A stretch of 64,000 nucleotides of DNA from Bradyrhizobium sp. (GCF_027307225.1 NZ_DAHUXJ010000057.1:27980-91979); one strand, 5' to 3'; counted from the stretch's first letter, positions 47,157 through 56,694 are shown. Notes: generated by a model not told the origin, from the letters alone. Made by a program: numbers and translations.

Positions 47157-47233
47157 TGGTAGCGGGAGAGGGACTCGAACCCCCGACCCCAGGATTATGA
47201 TTCCCGTGCTCTAACCAGCTGAGCTACCCCGCC
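47157..47233 (-). tRNA. tRNA-Met (anticodon CAT), probably the elongator
   Basis: A complete 77-base cloverleaf. The minus strand begins GGCGGGGTAGCTCAGCTGG, has an anticodon arm with 5-base stems around ATCATAA (anticodon CAT), a T-arm GGGGGTTCGAGTCCCTC and an encoded CCA end. G1 pairs with T72, so the first pair is a wobble rather than the initiator-type mismatch. The elongator form fits better than initiator; a lysidine-modified tRNA-Ile is less likely. Confidence 0.95.
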
Positions 47234-47355
47234 ACGGTGCAGGCAAACGCGGCTCTAGCTAAGTGCCGCGGTCGCGAACGCGCGGCATATAAGAAGCAGG
47301 CCTTGGCGCTGTCAAGCAAAGCCAGCAGCCTTGCCGAAGTCCTGGAATCGCAAGG

Positions 47356-47712
47356 CTATTTCGGCTGGACGTTGGGGTTGCCGCCGGGGCTGCCGGGCGG
47401 CGGAATCACTGGCGTATTGCCGGAATTCGGCGGAATTGGCGCGCGGATCTCCGGGTCCATCCCTGACGGCGGACATAATACGCCGTTTGATTTGGCCAGT
47501 TTGTCGGCGAGCGGCTCACCGGCCTGTCCGGTCGTGGTGCCCGGCTCGTTGTTGAGGCGCGGCTGCGCGGATTTCGCCATCGGCGTGCAGTTGTCGGCCA
47601 TGGCGGTGGCGGTCGGCGCTGGCGGCGTCGTCAGCGTGGGCGGCGCCTGCGCGGCCGCGCCCGCCACCGGCAGGATCAGTCCCAACACAAGGAGAAGCGC
47701 ATGTTTTGTCAT
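47356..47712 (-). CDS. small secreted Pro-rich protein, 118 residues
   Basis: Function not recognised. MTKHALLLVLGLILPVAGAAA is a Sec signal with cleavage near AAA-QAPP. The mature part is rich in Pro, Ala, Thr and Asn, has two cysteines (NCTPM, VLCPPSG) and ends in a Pro/Gly-rich tail. The ATG at 47712 begins the signal. It follows pmtA after 53 bases on the same strand and may be co-transcribed with it. Confidence 0.7.
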   Translation of the reverse strand: MTKHALLLVLGLILPVAGAAAQAPPTLTTPPAPTATAMADNCTPMAKSAQPRLNNEPGTTTGQAGEPLADKLAKSNGVLCPPSGMDPEIRAPIPPNSGNTPVIPPPGSPGGNPNVQPK

Positions 47713-47765
47713 CCTGAGAAAACGGAGGTCGCCAGCGCTGGTTCCGTGCTCCCACGGTAAAGATT

Positions 47766-48404
47766 TCAGGCCTTCCGATAACGGATCAGCGAGAAATGCC
47801 CCATCGGCGGCATCGGACGGCGTTCGGTCAGGCTCACACCGCCATGTCGCGCCGCCCAGTTCACCAGCCGCGCCCAAGGAAACTCCGGCCGCCAGCCAAG
47901 CCTGCGGGCAAGCGGCGCAAACGCAAGCTCGAAAGCGCGCCGCGGGCCGCCCTCAGCGCCGATATGATTGACCAGGATGAGTTCGCCGCCGGGTTTCAAC
48001 ACACGAACAAAATCGTCGAGCGTGGCCTCGGGATTCGGAACTGCGGTGATCACATATTGTGCGACCACGGCATCGAAGGAGGAATCCGCGAATGCGAGAT
48101 TCCTGGCGTCCATGACTGCCAGCGTCTCGACATTTTTCAGCCCCAGCGCCCGCACTCTCTGTTGCGCCTTGCGCAGCATCGGCTCGGAGATGTCGACGCC
48201 GCACACCTTGGTGGTCGCGGCATAATCCGACAGCGACAATCCGGTGCCGACGCCGACGTCGAGAATCCGTCCGCCGATCCGGTCGGCCTCCGCAATTGTG
48301 GACTGGCGCCCGTGATCGAAGACTTTGCCGAAGACGAGGTCATAGATCGGCGCCCAGCGCCCATAAGCCTTCGCGACCCCCTCGCGGTCGATATCTGACG
48401 CCAT
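47766..48404 (-). CDS. pmtA: phosphatidylethanolamine N-methyltransferase-like SAM methyltransferase
   Basis: A 212-residue class I methyltransferase. The SAM-binding motif ILDVGVGTGLSL is at about 47-58, then CGVDISEPML and VVAQYVITAVPNPEATLDDF. The start YGRWAPIYDLVFGKVFDHGR is typical of alphaproteobacterial PmtA enzymes that make phosphatidylcholine. It lies 18 bases after mnmA on the same strand. Other small methyltransferases share the fold, so the symbol is likely but not certain. Confidence 0.8.
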   Translation of the reverse strand: MASDIDREGVAKAYGRWAPIYDLVFGKVFDHGRQSTIAEADRIGGRILDVGVGTGLSLSDYAATTKVCGVDISEPMLRKAQQRVRALGLKNVETLAVMDARNLAFADSSFDAVVAQYVITAVPNPEATLDDFVRVLKPGGELILVNHIGAEGGPRRAFELAFAPLARRLGWRPEFPWARLVNWAARHGGVSLTERRPMPPMGHFSLIRYRKA

Positions 48405-48422
48405 GCCCCCGCCTTGAAACCT

Positions 48423-49634
48423 TTATCCGCGCACCGCCTCGGCAAGCGGCGGCGTGACAGCTCCCCTCGCCGCCTTGCCGGCCATTCCCTTTGCACTTGC
48501 ACTCTGGATAAAGCCGCCTCCGAGCACCCGCGCACGGCCAGAGGGCGCATCGTAGAACACGCAGGCCTGGCCGGGCGAAACGCCCTCTTCACCGGCGACG
48601 AGATCGACCGCATAGCCGTCGCCGGTCGCACGCAGCCATGCCGGCTGCGGGGCGCGCGTCGAGCGAACGCGTACGAAAATCTCAAGCCCTGCGCCGACCG
48701 CGCGATCGAGCGGGCCATCGCCGATCCAGTTCACGTCGCGCAGTTCGACATGATCCATCCGCAGCGCCTCGCGCGGACCCACCACCACGCGACGGTGTGC
48801 GGCGTCCAGCCTCACCACGTAGAGCGGCGCACCGGAGGCAATGCCCAATCCGCGGCGCTGGCCGACGGTGAAGTGAACGACGCCCTGATGGGTACCGATG
48901 ACGCGGCCATCGAGATCGACAATGTCGCCCGGTTCGATCGCATTCGGCCGCAGCCGGCCGATCACGTCCGTATAGCGGCCGGTCGGCACAAAGCAGATGT
49001 CCTGACTATCGTGCTTGTCGGCGACTTCAAGGCCGAAACGCCGCGCCAGTTCGCGCGTCTCGGGCTTGGTCATGTCGCCGAGCGGAAAGCGCAGATATTG
49101 CAGTTGCTCGCGCGTCGTTGCGAACAAGAAGTAACTCTGGTCGCGATCGGGATCCGCCGCGCAGACCAGCTCGCGCGAACCGTCCGCCATCGGACGCGAG
49201 GCGACATAGTGCCCGGTCGCCAGCACGGATGCGCCGAGTTCCCGCGCCGTTTCCATCAAATCGCGAAACTTGATCGAACGGTTGCATTCGATGCAAGGCA
49301 CCGGCGTTTCGCCGGAGGCATAGCTCTCGGCGAAATTGTCGATCACCGACTGGCGAAAGCGGCTCTCGTAATCCAGTACGTAATGCGGAATGCCGATCCG
49401 CTCGGCGACATTGCGCGCGTCGTGAATGTCCTGGCCCGCGCAGCAGGCACCCTTACGATGGGTCGCCGCACCGTGGTCGTAAAGCTGCAAGGTGATACCG
49501 ACGACGTCGTAACCTTGCGACTTCAACAGCGCCGCCGTCACCGAGGAATCGACGCCGCCCGACATGGCAACCACCACGCGGGTGTCCGGGGGACGGCCTT
49601 CGAGATCGAGACTGTTACGCATGGTTCGGGTCAC
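48423..49634 (-). CDS. mnmA: tRNA-specific 2-thiouridylase
   Basis: A 403-residue enzyme that puts sulfur on U34 of tRNA-Lys, -Glu and -Gln. The PP-loop MSGGVDSSV is at about 24-32; the catalytic cysteines lie in TPVPCIECN and [28 protein letters not shown] is the conserved tRNA-binding block. The C-terminus has an extra Ala/Gly-rich tail. The length is slightly above the E. coli enzyme. Confidence 0.96.
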   Translation of the reverse strand: MTRTMRNSLDLEGRPPDTRVVVAMSGGVDSSVTAALLKSQGYDVVGITLQLYDHGAATHRKGACCAGQDIHDARNVAERIGIPHYVLDYESRFRQSVIDNFAESYASGETPVPCIECNRSIKFRDLMETARELGASVLATGHYVASRPMADGSRELVCAADPDRDQSYFLFATTREQLQYLRFPLGDMTKPETRELARRFGLEVADKHDSQDICFVPTGRYTDVIGRLRPNAIEPGDIVDLDGRVIGTHQGVVHFTVGQRRGLGIASGAPLYVVRLDAAHRRVVVGPREALRMDHVELRDVNWIGDGPLDRAVGAGLEIFVRVRSTRAPQPAWLRATGDGYAVDLVAGEEGVSPGQACVFYDAPSGRARVLGGGFIQSASAKGMAGKAARGAVTPPLAEAVRG

Positions 49635-49906
49635 CAGAGCGCCGAGCGCTTCGCGGCCACAAGGTCATCTTGCGGGGGTTGGAGGCGTCCGGGCGTTTCT
49701 TTGGGGCTCACCTCTATGGGGAGGCCGGAAAGCTGCACTTTAATATAGGCCGTAACCGCGCGAAGCAATCACAGCCGCCGCCACGCAGCCTTGCGACGGC
49801 AAATCTTGCCGCCGGGCAGAAACGATGGGGTTAAAGGCGGCGCGAGCGGGACTCGATCAAACTAATAAGATATTGAAATACTTATATATTTCCTATCTCG
49901 GCGGAA
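49635..49906. other. gene-free stretch between mnmA and the fliK promoter
   Basis: No gene is supported. It contains the mnmA upstream region and an AT-rich block at about 49859-49898 that includes AAGATATTGAAAT (49867-49879), the 13-mer also found before cbbF. The next bases form the fliK promoter. Confidence 0.5.
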
Positions 49907-49922
49907 TGGCCCGGTCCTTGCT
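49907..49922 (+). promoter_or_regulatory. sigma-54 promoter for fliK
   Basis: TGGC-CCGGTCC-TTGC matches the -24/-12 consensus with exact spacing (7 bases between TGGC and TTGC). A transcript would begin near 49933, about 25 bases before the GTG at 49959. FlbD, encoded at 56750, is the likely activator. Confidence 0.7.
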
Positions 49923-49958
49923 GATTGTTTCGCGAGTTCCCTCGCCGGAGTCCGTCCT

Positions 49959-51623
49959 GTGCTCAGCGTTACCCAAGATGCTACCGCCAATGCTGCGCTC
50001 CAGGCCGCGCCCTCCTGGATGATGCGTAACAGTTCGCCGGCGAACGATCTTTTCGGGAACCTGGTCAACCAGAATCAGCCGAACGAGTCGGCGTCAGCGC
50101 CGCCTCCCCCTCCATCGGCGCAGCACAATGCGGATGCCTCGCCGCCGCCGGCCGCCGACAACAATGCCCCGCCCGCGAACGACGCCAATAATGGCGCAAG
50201 CCGTCCAAATAGCGGCGCGAGCGCCAACAACAATACGCCTCCGCCTCCGACAAACGCCGGCTGCAATAATGACGGCTCGTCATCCAATTCCAACTCCGAC
50301 CCATCGGCCACTGCCAACGCCAGCAGCAACGGCGCAGCGGCTAACGGGAACAGCCGGTCCACAACGGGGACGACGACGACAGCGAAGTCGGGCACATCGA
50401 AATCGGACGGCGATAAATCCAAAGGCAAGGATGCCGGCGGCGATGCGACCGCGGTGGACGCGACGATCCTCGTCCAGCAAGTCGGAAGTATTTCGACGAC
50501 ACCGACGCCGGTTGCCATTGCGATTCCCACGTCCACGCCTGCGACCACTGTGCCCACGACCGCGCCTTCCTCGGGCGCGCCGACCGCGCCGCTGGCCCTT
50601 GCCGCAGCCGCAATTGCAGCGAGTTCACAACCGCTCTCGCCAACCAGTCTACCCGTCCAGGGCAAGACTGATGGCGCCGCGGCATCCACGACCCCGTCCG
50701 GCAGCCCGCAAACAGCAGCAAAGACGGGCGTCCCTACACCTGTCGTGACCGCGAACACCGGCGCGCCAGCGCCCGCAGACGCTTCCGCTCTGGCGTCAGC
50801 TGTCGCCGCCACCACCACGCCCGTCACAAAGCCCCAAGGGAAAACGCAAGCCGCCGCTACGACGAGCGGAGGCGCCTCGACTACATCGACATCGACAGAT
50901 ACGACGTCAACCGATGGAGCGACGGACCCGGCTCAGAGCGCGGCGATGGCGCAGACGTCGACGACGGGCAAGCTCGAAACGGCGAACCTGGCCGTCCAGG
51001 GCGCCACGACAGATGCAGCCGGGGCGACGCCAGCGGCGTCAAGCCATGACCATGCTGTGGCAGCAGCTACAGCCGCCCATGTTGCCGCCGACGCGGCCGA
51101 TCCGTCTGCGCAAGCATTCGGGCCGGCGCAACCGCAGCTCAATTCGACATCAAACCTCACCTCGACGAGCAACCTGACAGCAACGGCCGCGACCAACGGC
51201 GCGGTGCCGTTGAGCGGGCTCGCGGTGGAAATCGTCGCCAATGTAAAGAGCGGCAAGAGCAGCTTTGAAATCAGGCTCGATCCTGCGGATCTCGGGCGCA
51301 TCGACGTTCGCGTCCAGATCGACCGGAACGGCCAGGTCACCTCGCACCTGACGGTCGAGAAGCCAGAGACGCTGTCGATGCTGCAGCAGGACGCGCCGCA
51401 ACTGCAGCAGGCGCTCAACGACGCCGGCTTGAAGACCGACAGCGGCGGGCTGCAATTCAGCCTGCGCGACCAATCGTCCTCCGGACAGAATAGCGGGAAC
51501 GGCGGCAACCCCAATGCGCGGCGGCTGATCATCAGCGAGGACGACGCCGTCCCCGCCGTGGTCGCTGGCCGCAGCTATGGCCGTTCGCTGTCATCGAACG
51601 GCGGTGTGGATATCCGAGTGTAA
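49959..51623 (+). CDS. fliK: flagellar hook-length control protein
   Basis: A 554-residue FliK. Residues about 30-400 are low-complexity Ala/Thr/Ser/Pro/Asn, the flexible ruler part. The conserved C-terminal domain (about 415-510) has SGKSSFEIRLDPADLGRIDV and the following QVTSHLTVEKPETL block. Start is GTG at 49959 with GGAG 7 bases upstream. FliK measures hook length and switches export specificity. It heads a set with flgD. Confidence 0.88.
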   Translation: MLSVTQDATANAALQAAPSWMMRNSSPANDLFGNLVNQNQPNESASAPPPPPSAQHNADASPPPAADNNAPPANDANNGASRPNSGASANNNTPPPPTNAGCNNDGSSSNSNSDPSATANASSNGAAANGNSRSTTGTTTTAKSGTSKSDGDKSKGKDAGGDATAVDATILVQQVGSISTTPTPVAIAIPTSTPATTVPTTAPSSGAPTAPLALAAAAIAASSQPLSPTSLPVQGKTDGAAASTTPSGSPQTAAKTGVPTPVVTANTGAPAPADASALASAVAATTTPVTKPQGKTQAAATTSGGASTTSTSTDTTSTDGATDPAQSAAMAQTSTTGKLETANLAVQGATTDAAGATPAASSHDHAVAAATAAHVAADAADPSAQAFGPAQPQLNSTSNLTSTSNLTATAATNGAVPLSGLAVEIVANVKSGKSSFEIRLDPADLGRIDVRVQIDRNGQVTSHLTVEKPETLSMLQQDAPQLQQALNDAGLKTDSGGLQFSLRDQSSSGQNSGNGGNPNARRLIISEDDAVPAVVAGRSYGRSLSSNGGVDIRV

Positions 51624-51642
51624 AGAGTCAGGGGAGAAGGAC

Positions 51643-52344
51643 ATGACGACAGCAGCAGCTACCACCCAACCCGTCGTTTCGGGCACCACGACTGTCTCGT
51701 CCTCATCGAGCAGCAGTTCGGCCGCAGCCGCCAACGCGCTCGCGAACACGCAGATCGCAGGCAACTTCCAGAGCTTCCTGCAACTCCTCACCACGCAATT
51801 GCAGAACCAGAACCCGCTGAGCCCACTCGACACCAACCAGTTCACCCAGCAACTCGTCGAGTTCGCCGGCGTCCAGCAGCAGATCAACACCAACGATTCG
51901 CTGGCCAACCTCGTCTCGCTCCAGCAGACCGCGCAATCGAGTCAGGCTTTGCAGTTCGTCGGCAAGACGGCCGTCGTCAAGGGCAGCACGGCGGAAATGT
52001 CGAGCAGCAAGGCGGTCTGGAAGCTCAACATTCCCACCGCCTCCGCGGTCAATGTCTCGATCGCCAACAGCTCCGGCCAGACTGTCTACAGCTCAAGTTT
52101 TGCCGCCAATGCCGGCAACAACCAGATGTTCAACTGGAACGGCCTCGGCACCGATGGCACCCAATTCCCCGACGGCAATTACACCCTTTCTGCGACCGCC
52201 AAGGATTCCAACGGCAACAACGTTGCGGTTTCGACCTCGGTCGCAGGCGTCGTCAGTTCGGTGGATCTCACCCAGTCGCCGCCGCTTTTGTCGATCGGCG
52301 GCCAGACTTTCACGGTCAACCAGGTCGAGAGCATCATCGATTAG
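51643..52344 (+). CDS. flgD: flagellar hook-capping protein
   Basis: A 233-residue FlgD. The N-terminal conserved block is FQSFLQLLTTQLQNQNPLSP (about 43-62) followed by DTNQFTQQLVEFAGVQQQIN. The C-terminal half is the FlgD Ig-like/tudor region with NWNGLGTDGTQFPDGNYTL. The ATG at 51643 follows GGGGAGAAGGAC. It caps the growing hook. The serine run at 19-26 is in the exported N-terminus. Confidence 0.93.
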   Translation: MTTAAATTQPVVSGTTTVSSSSSSSSAAAANALANTQIAGNFQSFLQLLTTQLQNQNPLSPLDTNQFTQQLVEFAGVQQQINTNDSLANLVSLQQTAQSSQALQFVGKTAVVKGSTAEMSSSKAVWKLNIPTASAVNVSIANSSGQTVYSSSFAANAGNNQMFNWNGLGTDGTQFPDGNYTLSATAKDSNGNNVAVSTSVAGVVSSVDLTQSPPLLSIGGQTFTVNQVESIID

Positions 52345-52363
52345 CCCCGCCACAGCGGCGGGG
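52345..52363 (+). terminator. hairpin directly after flgD
   Basis: CCCCGCC (52345-52351), loop ACAGC, GGCGGGG (52357-52363). It begins at the base after the flgD stop. No strong T-run follows, so it is a weak terminator or mRNA end structure separating flgD from sciP. Confidence 0.5.
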
Positions 52364-52365
52364 AC

Positions 52366-52380
52366 TTAAGGTTCAGTTAA
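52366..52380. promoter_or_regulatory. CtrA box before sciP
   Basis: TTAA-GGTTCAG-TTAA is an exact TTAA-N7-TTAA CtrA site. It lies about 150 bases before the sciP ATG. A second, weaker site TTAG-N7-TTAA is at 52457-52471. Confidence 0.65.
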
Positions 52381-52456
52381 AAATGCGCGCCGGATTGCGG
52401 CGCCGAAACGCCTTTGCGCGGTCATTTTCAAGGAGATTCGTATTAGACCCTTGGGT

Positions 52457-52471
52457 TTAGGCAAATTTTAA
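52457..52471. promoter_or_regulatory. second CtrA-like box before sciP
   Basis: TTAG-GCAAATT-TTAA differs from the CtrA consensus at one base of the first half-site. It lies 58 bases before the sciP ATG, close to where a promoter is expected. Confidence 0.45.
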
Positions 52472-52528
52472 GCCGCCCGGCGTAGCTTGATGGCGTGAGT
52501 TCAGTGGTTGAGAGTTTGTGAGTACGCC

Positions 52529-52804
52529 ATGACAGAGCCCCACCGCCCGAGGGTAAAATACGTCATCGGGCCCGACGGCAGTCCGTTGACAATCGCGGAT
52601 CTGCCCGCACCCGGCACCAAGCGATGGGTCATCCGTCGCAAGGCGGAAGTCGTTGCCGCAGTTCGCGGCGGCCTGCTGTCCCTCGAGGAAGCTTGTAGCC
52701 GCTACACGCTGACCGTCGACGAATTCCTCTCCTGGCAGTTTTCCATCGATCAGCACGGCCTTGCCGGGCTTCGAACCACCCGAATCCAGCAATACCGCCA
52801 GTAA
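52529..52804 (+). CDS. sciP: SciP-type CtrA inhibitor (DUF1153)
   Basis: A 91-residue DUF1153 protein. It has the highly conserved core RPRVKYVIGPDGSPLTIADL, KRWVIRRKAEVVAAVRGGLL and the helix-turn-helix region LSLEEACSRYTLTVDEFLSW. In Caulobacter, SciP binds CtrA and blocks its transcription activation in G1. The ATG at 52529 begins the conserved region. CtrA boxes lie upstream, which gives a feedback loop. Its place just before fliF matches the alphaproteobacterial pattern. Confidence 0.92.
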   Translation: MTEPHRPRVKYVIGPDGSPLTIADLPAPGTKRWVIRRKAEVVAAVRGGLLSLEEACSRYTLTVDEFLSWQFSIDQHGLAGLRTTRIQQYRQ

Positions 52805-52889
52805 TCGTCGCCTTGAGCGACCATTTGACGAAAATCGGCTTCGCTGTGCGAAGCCGGTTTTTTCCGTTTTGGCACTTTCGCGTCCGCCC

Positions 52890-52903
52890 TTAACCTTCGT
52901 TAA
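52890..52903. promoter_or_regulatory. CtrA-type box before fliF
   Basis: TTAA-CCTTCG-TTAA (spacing 6 rather than 7) in the repeat TTAACCTTCGTTAACC. It lies 80 bases before the fliF start. fliF promoters are CtrA-controlled in related bacteria. Confidence 0.45.
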
Positions 52904-52982
52904 CCATATCGAAACCATACCGTAGGCAATAATTGCCCAGTGGTCCGATCCCTGTTGGGACCGAATCTGAGGGGCGGTTGGT

Positions 52983-54617
52983 TTGCAGAATCTCGTAAGC
53001 TTTCTGAGAGGCTTGGGCGCTTCGCGATTGATGGCGATGGTGGCGGTGACGGCCGCACTGATCGGCTTCTTCGCGTTCGTCATCATGCGCGTCACCACGC
53101 CGCAGATGACCACCCTCTTCACCGACCTAAGCCTCGACGACTCTTCCGCGATCATCAAGGAGCTGGATCGCCAGGCCATTCCGTACGAACTCCGCAACGA
53201 CGGCGCCATCATCATGGTGCCCAAGGACAAAGTCACGCGGCTGCGCATGAAGCTCGCCGAAAGCGCTCTGCCCAAGGGCGGCGGCGTCGGCTACGAGATT
53301 TTCGACAAGTCCGACGCACTCGGCACCACCAGTTTCGTCCAGAACATCAACCATTTGCGCGCGCTGGAAGGCGAACTGGCGCGAACCATTCGCGCCATCG
53401 ATCGCATCCAGGCCGCCCGCGTCCACCTCGTCCTGCCGGAACGGCCGTTGTTTGCGCGGGAGACCCCCGAACCGTCGGCCTCGATCGTCGTGCGGGTGCG
53501 CGGCAACCTCGAGCCACAGCAGATCCGGGCAATCCGCCATCTGGTTGCTTCCGCGGTCAACGGGTTGAAGCCGCAGCGGGTGTCGATCGTCGACGAAGCT
53601 GGCCAGCTGCTGGCCGACGGCGCAGCCGGGCCGAACGACAACGCAGCCGGCGACGATCGGCGGGTGGCGTTCGAGAAACGGCTACGCAGCGAGGTTGAGA
53701 CGATCGTTTCGTCGGTGGTCGGCACAGGCCGCGCCCGCGTCCAGCTCTCGGCCGACTTCGACTACAACAAGATCACCGAGACCTCCGACAAATTCGATCC
53801 CGAAGGTCGGGTGCTGCGGTCAAGCCAGACCCGTGAAGAATCCAGCGCCACCGCCGAGAACAATGGCCAGGTCTCGGTCGGCAACGAACTGCCGGGCGCC
53901 CAAAACCCCAACAACACGCCGGTCGCGCGCGACCAGAGCAAGAAGAGCGAAGAAACCAGCAATTACGAGATTTCGCACACCACCAAAACCGAGGTGACGG
54001 AGGCCGGACGGGTCAATCGCATCTCGGTCGCGGTGCTGGTCGACGGCAGTTATACCAAGAACGACAAAGGCGAGATGGTCTACCAGGAGCGCAGCAAGGA
54101 ACAGCTCGACCGGATTTCCGCGCTGGTGCGCTCGGCCATCGGCTTCGACCAGAAGCGCGGCGACCAGGTCGAGGTCGTCAATCTGCGATTTGCCGAAGCG
54201 CCCGCTGTCGCGCCGCTCGAGCCGCCGGCAGGCCTGCTCGGAATGCTGCAATTCACCAAGGATGACGTCATGTACGTCATCGAGCTCGGCGTGATGATGC
54301 TGCTTGGCATCGTGGTGCTGTTCATGGTGGTCCGCCCGCTGGTCAAACGCATCATTGCCGACGAGCCCGTCGCGCCCCTCGCCGAAGGAAGGCTGCCGGC
54401 CATCGTCGACGGTGGCGGCGCGCAGAGCGCCGTGCCCGGCAGCGGCGGCCCGAACCTCGTCCCTGGCGTCAACAACACGGCGACCCTGATCGACGTTGCC
54501 CAGGTTCAGGGACAGGTCCACGCCCAATCCGTTCATCGTGTCGGCGAGCTCGCCGAACGCAACCCCAACGAAACCGCAGCCATTATCCGTCAGTGGCTCT
54601 CCGAACCCGCCGCGTGA
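52983..54617 (+). CDS. fliF: flagellar MS-ring protein
   Basis: A 544-residue FliF. The start is TTG at 52983, preceded by GAGGGGCGG. First membrane helix at about 18-37, ring-building motifs GGGVGYEIFDKSDALGTTSF and RTIRAIDRIQAARVHLVLPE, a second helix at about 428-450 and a C-terminal FliG-binding tail ending RQWLSEPA. It forms the base ring in the inner membrane. It is followed by fliG 6 bases later. Confidence 0.96.
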   Translation: MQNLVSFLRGLGASRLMAMVAVTAALIGFFAFVIMRVTTPQMTTLFTDLSLDDSSAIIKELDRQAIPYELRNDGAIIMVPKDKVTRLRMKLAESALPKGGGVGYEIFDKSDALGTTSFVQNINHLRALEGELARTIRAIDRIQAARVHLVLPERPLFARETPEPSASIVVRVRGNLEPQQIRAIRHLVASAVNGLKPQRVSIVDEAGQLLADGAAGPNDNAAGDDRRVAFEKRLRSEVETIVSSVVGTGRARVQLSADFDYNKITETSDKFDPEGRVLRSSQTREESSATAENNGQVSVGNELPGAQNPNNTPVARDQSKKSEETSNYEISHTTKTEVTEAGRVNRISVAVLVDGSYTKNDKGEMVYQERSKEQLDRISALVRSAIGFDQKRGDQVEVVNLRFAEAPAVAPLEPPAGLLGMLQFTKDDVMYVIELGVMMLLGIVVLFMVVRPLVKRIIADEPVAPLAEGRLPAIVDGGGAQSAVPGSGGPNLVPGVNNTATLIDVAQVQGQVHAQSVHRVGELAERNPNETAAIIRQWLSEPAA

Positions 54618-54623
54618 TTCGAA

Positions 54624-55706
54624 ATGGCCGTACCGCAAACCAATAACGCCAACGACATTGCCAACGTGATCTCCTCGCTGGCGGCGCGCCAGAACGGCAA
54701 AGCCAAGGCCCCTCTGCTTCCGGGGCCGAAGCGCGCCGCCATTCTGATGCTGGCGCTTGGCGAACAATATGGCGACAAGGTCTGGTCGTTGCTCGACGAT
54801 GACGAGGTGCGGGAACTGTCGGTGCACATGTCGACGCTCGGCACGGTGGAGGCCGACGTCGTCGAAGACATGCTGCTCGAATTCGTGTCGCGAATGTCGG
54901 CATCCGGCGCCCTGATGGGCAATTTCGACGCCACCGAACGATTGCTGCAGCAGTACCTGCCGCCCGAGCGCGTGGTCGGCATCATGGACGAGATCCGCGG
55001 ACCGGCCGGCCGCAACATGTGGGAGAAGCTCTCCAACGTCCAGGAAGAGGTGCTCGCGAACTACCTCAAGAACGAATACCCGCAGACGATTGCCGTCGTG
55101 CTCTCGAAGCTCAAGCCGGAGCACTCGGCGCGCGTGCTCGCGATCCTGCCTGAAGATATGGCGCTCGACGTCATCAACCGCATGCTGAGAATGGAAGCGG
55201 TTCAGAAGGAAGTCATCGAGCGCGTCGAGCAGACGCTGCGGGTCGAATTCATGTCGAACCTGTCGCAGACCAGGCGGCGGGATGCCCATGAGGTGATGGC
55301 CGAAATCTTCAACAATTTCGACCGCCAGACCGAAACGCGGTTCATCACCTCGCTGGAAGAGGAAAACCGTGAATCGGCCGAGCGCATCAAGGCGCTGATG
55401 TTCACCTTCGACGACCTGATCAAGCTCGACTCCGGATCGGCGCAAACGCTGATGCGTAACGTCGACAAGGACAAGCTGGCCATCGCACTGAAGAGCGCCA
55501 ACGAAGAGGTCCGCGGCTTCTTCCTCGGCAATATGTCTTCGCGCGCAGGAAAGATGCTGCTCGACGACATGGCGGCGATGGGGCCGGTACGGCTTAGAGA
55601 TGTCGACGAGGCGCAGGCGCTCCTGGTCAATCTGGCCAAGGACCTCGCGGCGAAGGGCGAAATCACGCTCACCAAGAACCGCGCCGACGACGAGCTGGTG
55701 TACTGA
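54624..55706 (+). CDS. fliG: flagellar motor switch protein FliG
   Basis: A 360-residue FliG. Conserved blocks are [20 protein letters not shown] and the torque helix region [19 protein letters not shown]. The C-terminal [20 protein letters not shown] matches the family. It joins the MS ring to the rotor and interacts with the stator. It is coupled to fliF upstream and shares its stop base with the fliH start. Confidence 0.96.
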   Translation: MAVPQTNNANDIANVISSLAARQNGKAKAPLLPGPKRAAILMLALGEQYGDKVWSLLDDDEVRELSVHMSTLGTVEADVVEDMLLEFVSRMSASGALMGNFDATERLLQQYLPPERVVGIMDEIRGPAGRNMWEKLSNVQEEVLANYLKNEYPQTIAVVLSKLKPEHSARVLAILPEDMALDVINRMLRMEAVQKEVIERVEQTLRVEFMSNLSQTRRRDAHEVMAEIFNNFDRQTETRFITSLEEENRESAERIKALMFTFDDLIKLDSGSAQTLMRNVDKDKLAIALKSANEEVRGFFLGNMSSRAGKMLLDDMAAMGPVRLRDVDEAQALLVNLAKDLAAKGEITLTKNRADDELVY

Positions 55707-56320
55707 TGGCTTCGCCTGCAAAATTCCTGTTCGACACCGACTTTGCCGCTCCCGTGCGCGAGCGTCCGGCCACGCCGGCAGAGGTCGCCCAGAGGGTCGC
55801 CGATGCCGAGGCCCGCGCCTATCGCAATGGCTACGATGCCGCGTTGCGCGAAGCCAGGGTGGATAGCGATCGCCGTTCGGCCGCCGCGCTGCAGGAGATC
55901 GGCGCCGCGATCAAGGGCATTGCTGCCCGCTTCTCCGGCATCGAAAGCCGGATGGAAACCGAGGCCGTCGATGTCGCGGTTGCGGTCGCGCGCAAACTCG
56001 CCAACGAGCTGATCGTGCGCGAGCCGCTCGGCGAGGTCACGGCGCTGGTCGCCGACTGCTTTGCGCAACTGGTTTCAACGCCGCATATCGTGGTCAGGAT
56101 CAACGACACCCTTTACGAGGCGGCCCACGTCCGCATCGAGGCGCTAGCGAAGCAGAGCGGTTTTGCCGGACGCCTGATCATCCTGGCCGAGCCGAGTATT
56201 GCGACCGGCGATTGCCGGATCGAATGGGCGGACGGCGGCGTCGTTCTCGAACGTGCGGCCATCGAGGCCAAGATCAGCGAACTTGTCGGGCGCTATATCG
56301 CGTCCCGCGACCAGGCCTGA
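55706..56320 (+). CDS. fliH: flagellar assembly protein FliH (FlbE-like)
   Basis: A 204-residue FliH-type regulator of the export ATPase. After a variable N-terminus come an Ala/Arg-rich helix (about 25-75) and a C-terminal stator-like domain with ALVADCFAQLVSTPHIVVRI and GDCRIEWADGGVVLER. The ATG shares its A with the fliG stop (TGATG). The position between fliG and fliN agrees with the Caulobacter gene called flbE. Confidence 0.87.
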   Translation: MASPAKFLFDTDFAAPVRERPATPAEVAQRVADAEARAYRNGYDAALREARVDSDRRSAAALQEIGAAIKGIAARFSGIESRMETEAVDVAVAVARKLANELIVREPLGEVTALVADCFAQLVSTPHIVVRINDTLYEAAHVRIEALAKQSGFAGRLIILAEPSIATGDCRIEWADGGVVLERAAIEAKISELVGRYIASRDQA

Positions 56321-56343
56321 ACGGGCCTTGAGAGGAATGAACC

Positions 56344-56694
56344 ATGAGTGACACCGACGGACAGGTTCCCCTCCCGGATCTGAATTCGGCCGACACGCCG
56401 GCGATGGCCGATGTCGCCTACAACGAGGACGAGAATGCCGCCCGCATCGCGGCCGATCTCGAGGCCGTGTTCGACGTGCCGGTCCAGGTTTCGGCGGTTC
56501 TCGGCCGCTCCAAGATGGACGTCGGCGATTTGCTCAAGCTCGGCCCCGGGACGGTTCTCGAACTCGACCGCCGGGTCGGCGAGGCGATCGATATTTACGT
56601 CAACAACCGCCTGGTCGCGCGCGGCGAGGTGGTTCTGGTCGAGGACAAGCTCGGCGTGACGATGACGGAAATCATCAAGGCTGAACGCAACTAG
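56344..56694 (+). CDS. fliN: flagellar motor switch protein FliN
   Basis: A 116-residue FliN with a C-terminal SpoA domain (about 35-112): DVPVQVSAVLGRSKMDVGDL, then LGPGTVLELDRRVGEAIDIY and VNNRLVARGEVVLVEDKLGV. It forms the C-ring with FliM and FliG. It follows fliH after 23 bases with AGAGGAATGAACC as ribosome-binding site. Confidence 0.96.
   Translation: MSDTDGQVPLPDLNSADTPAMADVAYNEDENAARIAADLEAVFDVPVQVSAVLGRSKMDVGDLLKLGPGTVLELDRRVGEAIDIYVNNRLVARGEVVLVEDKLGVTMTEIIKAERN

Noticed and set aside
53820..55721. A 633-residue minus-strand frame opposite fliF and fliG
   Set aside because: The plus strand encodes well-known flagellar proteins with conserved motifs; the antisense frame is His/Arg/Asp-rich noise.
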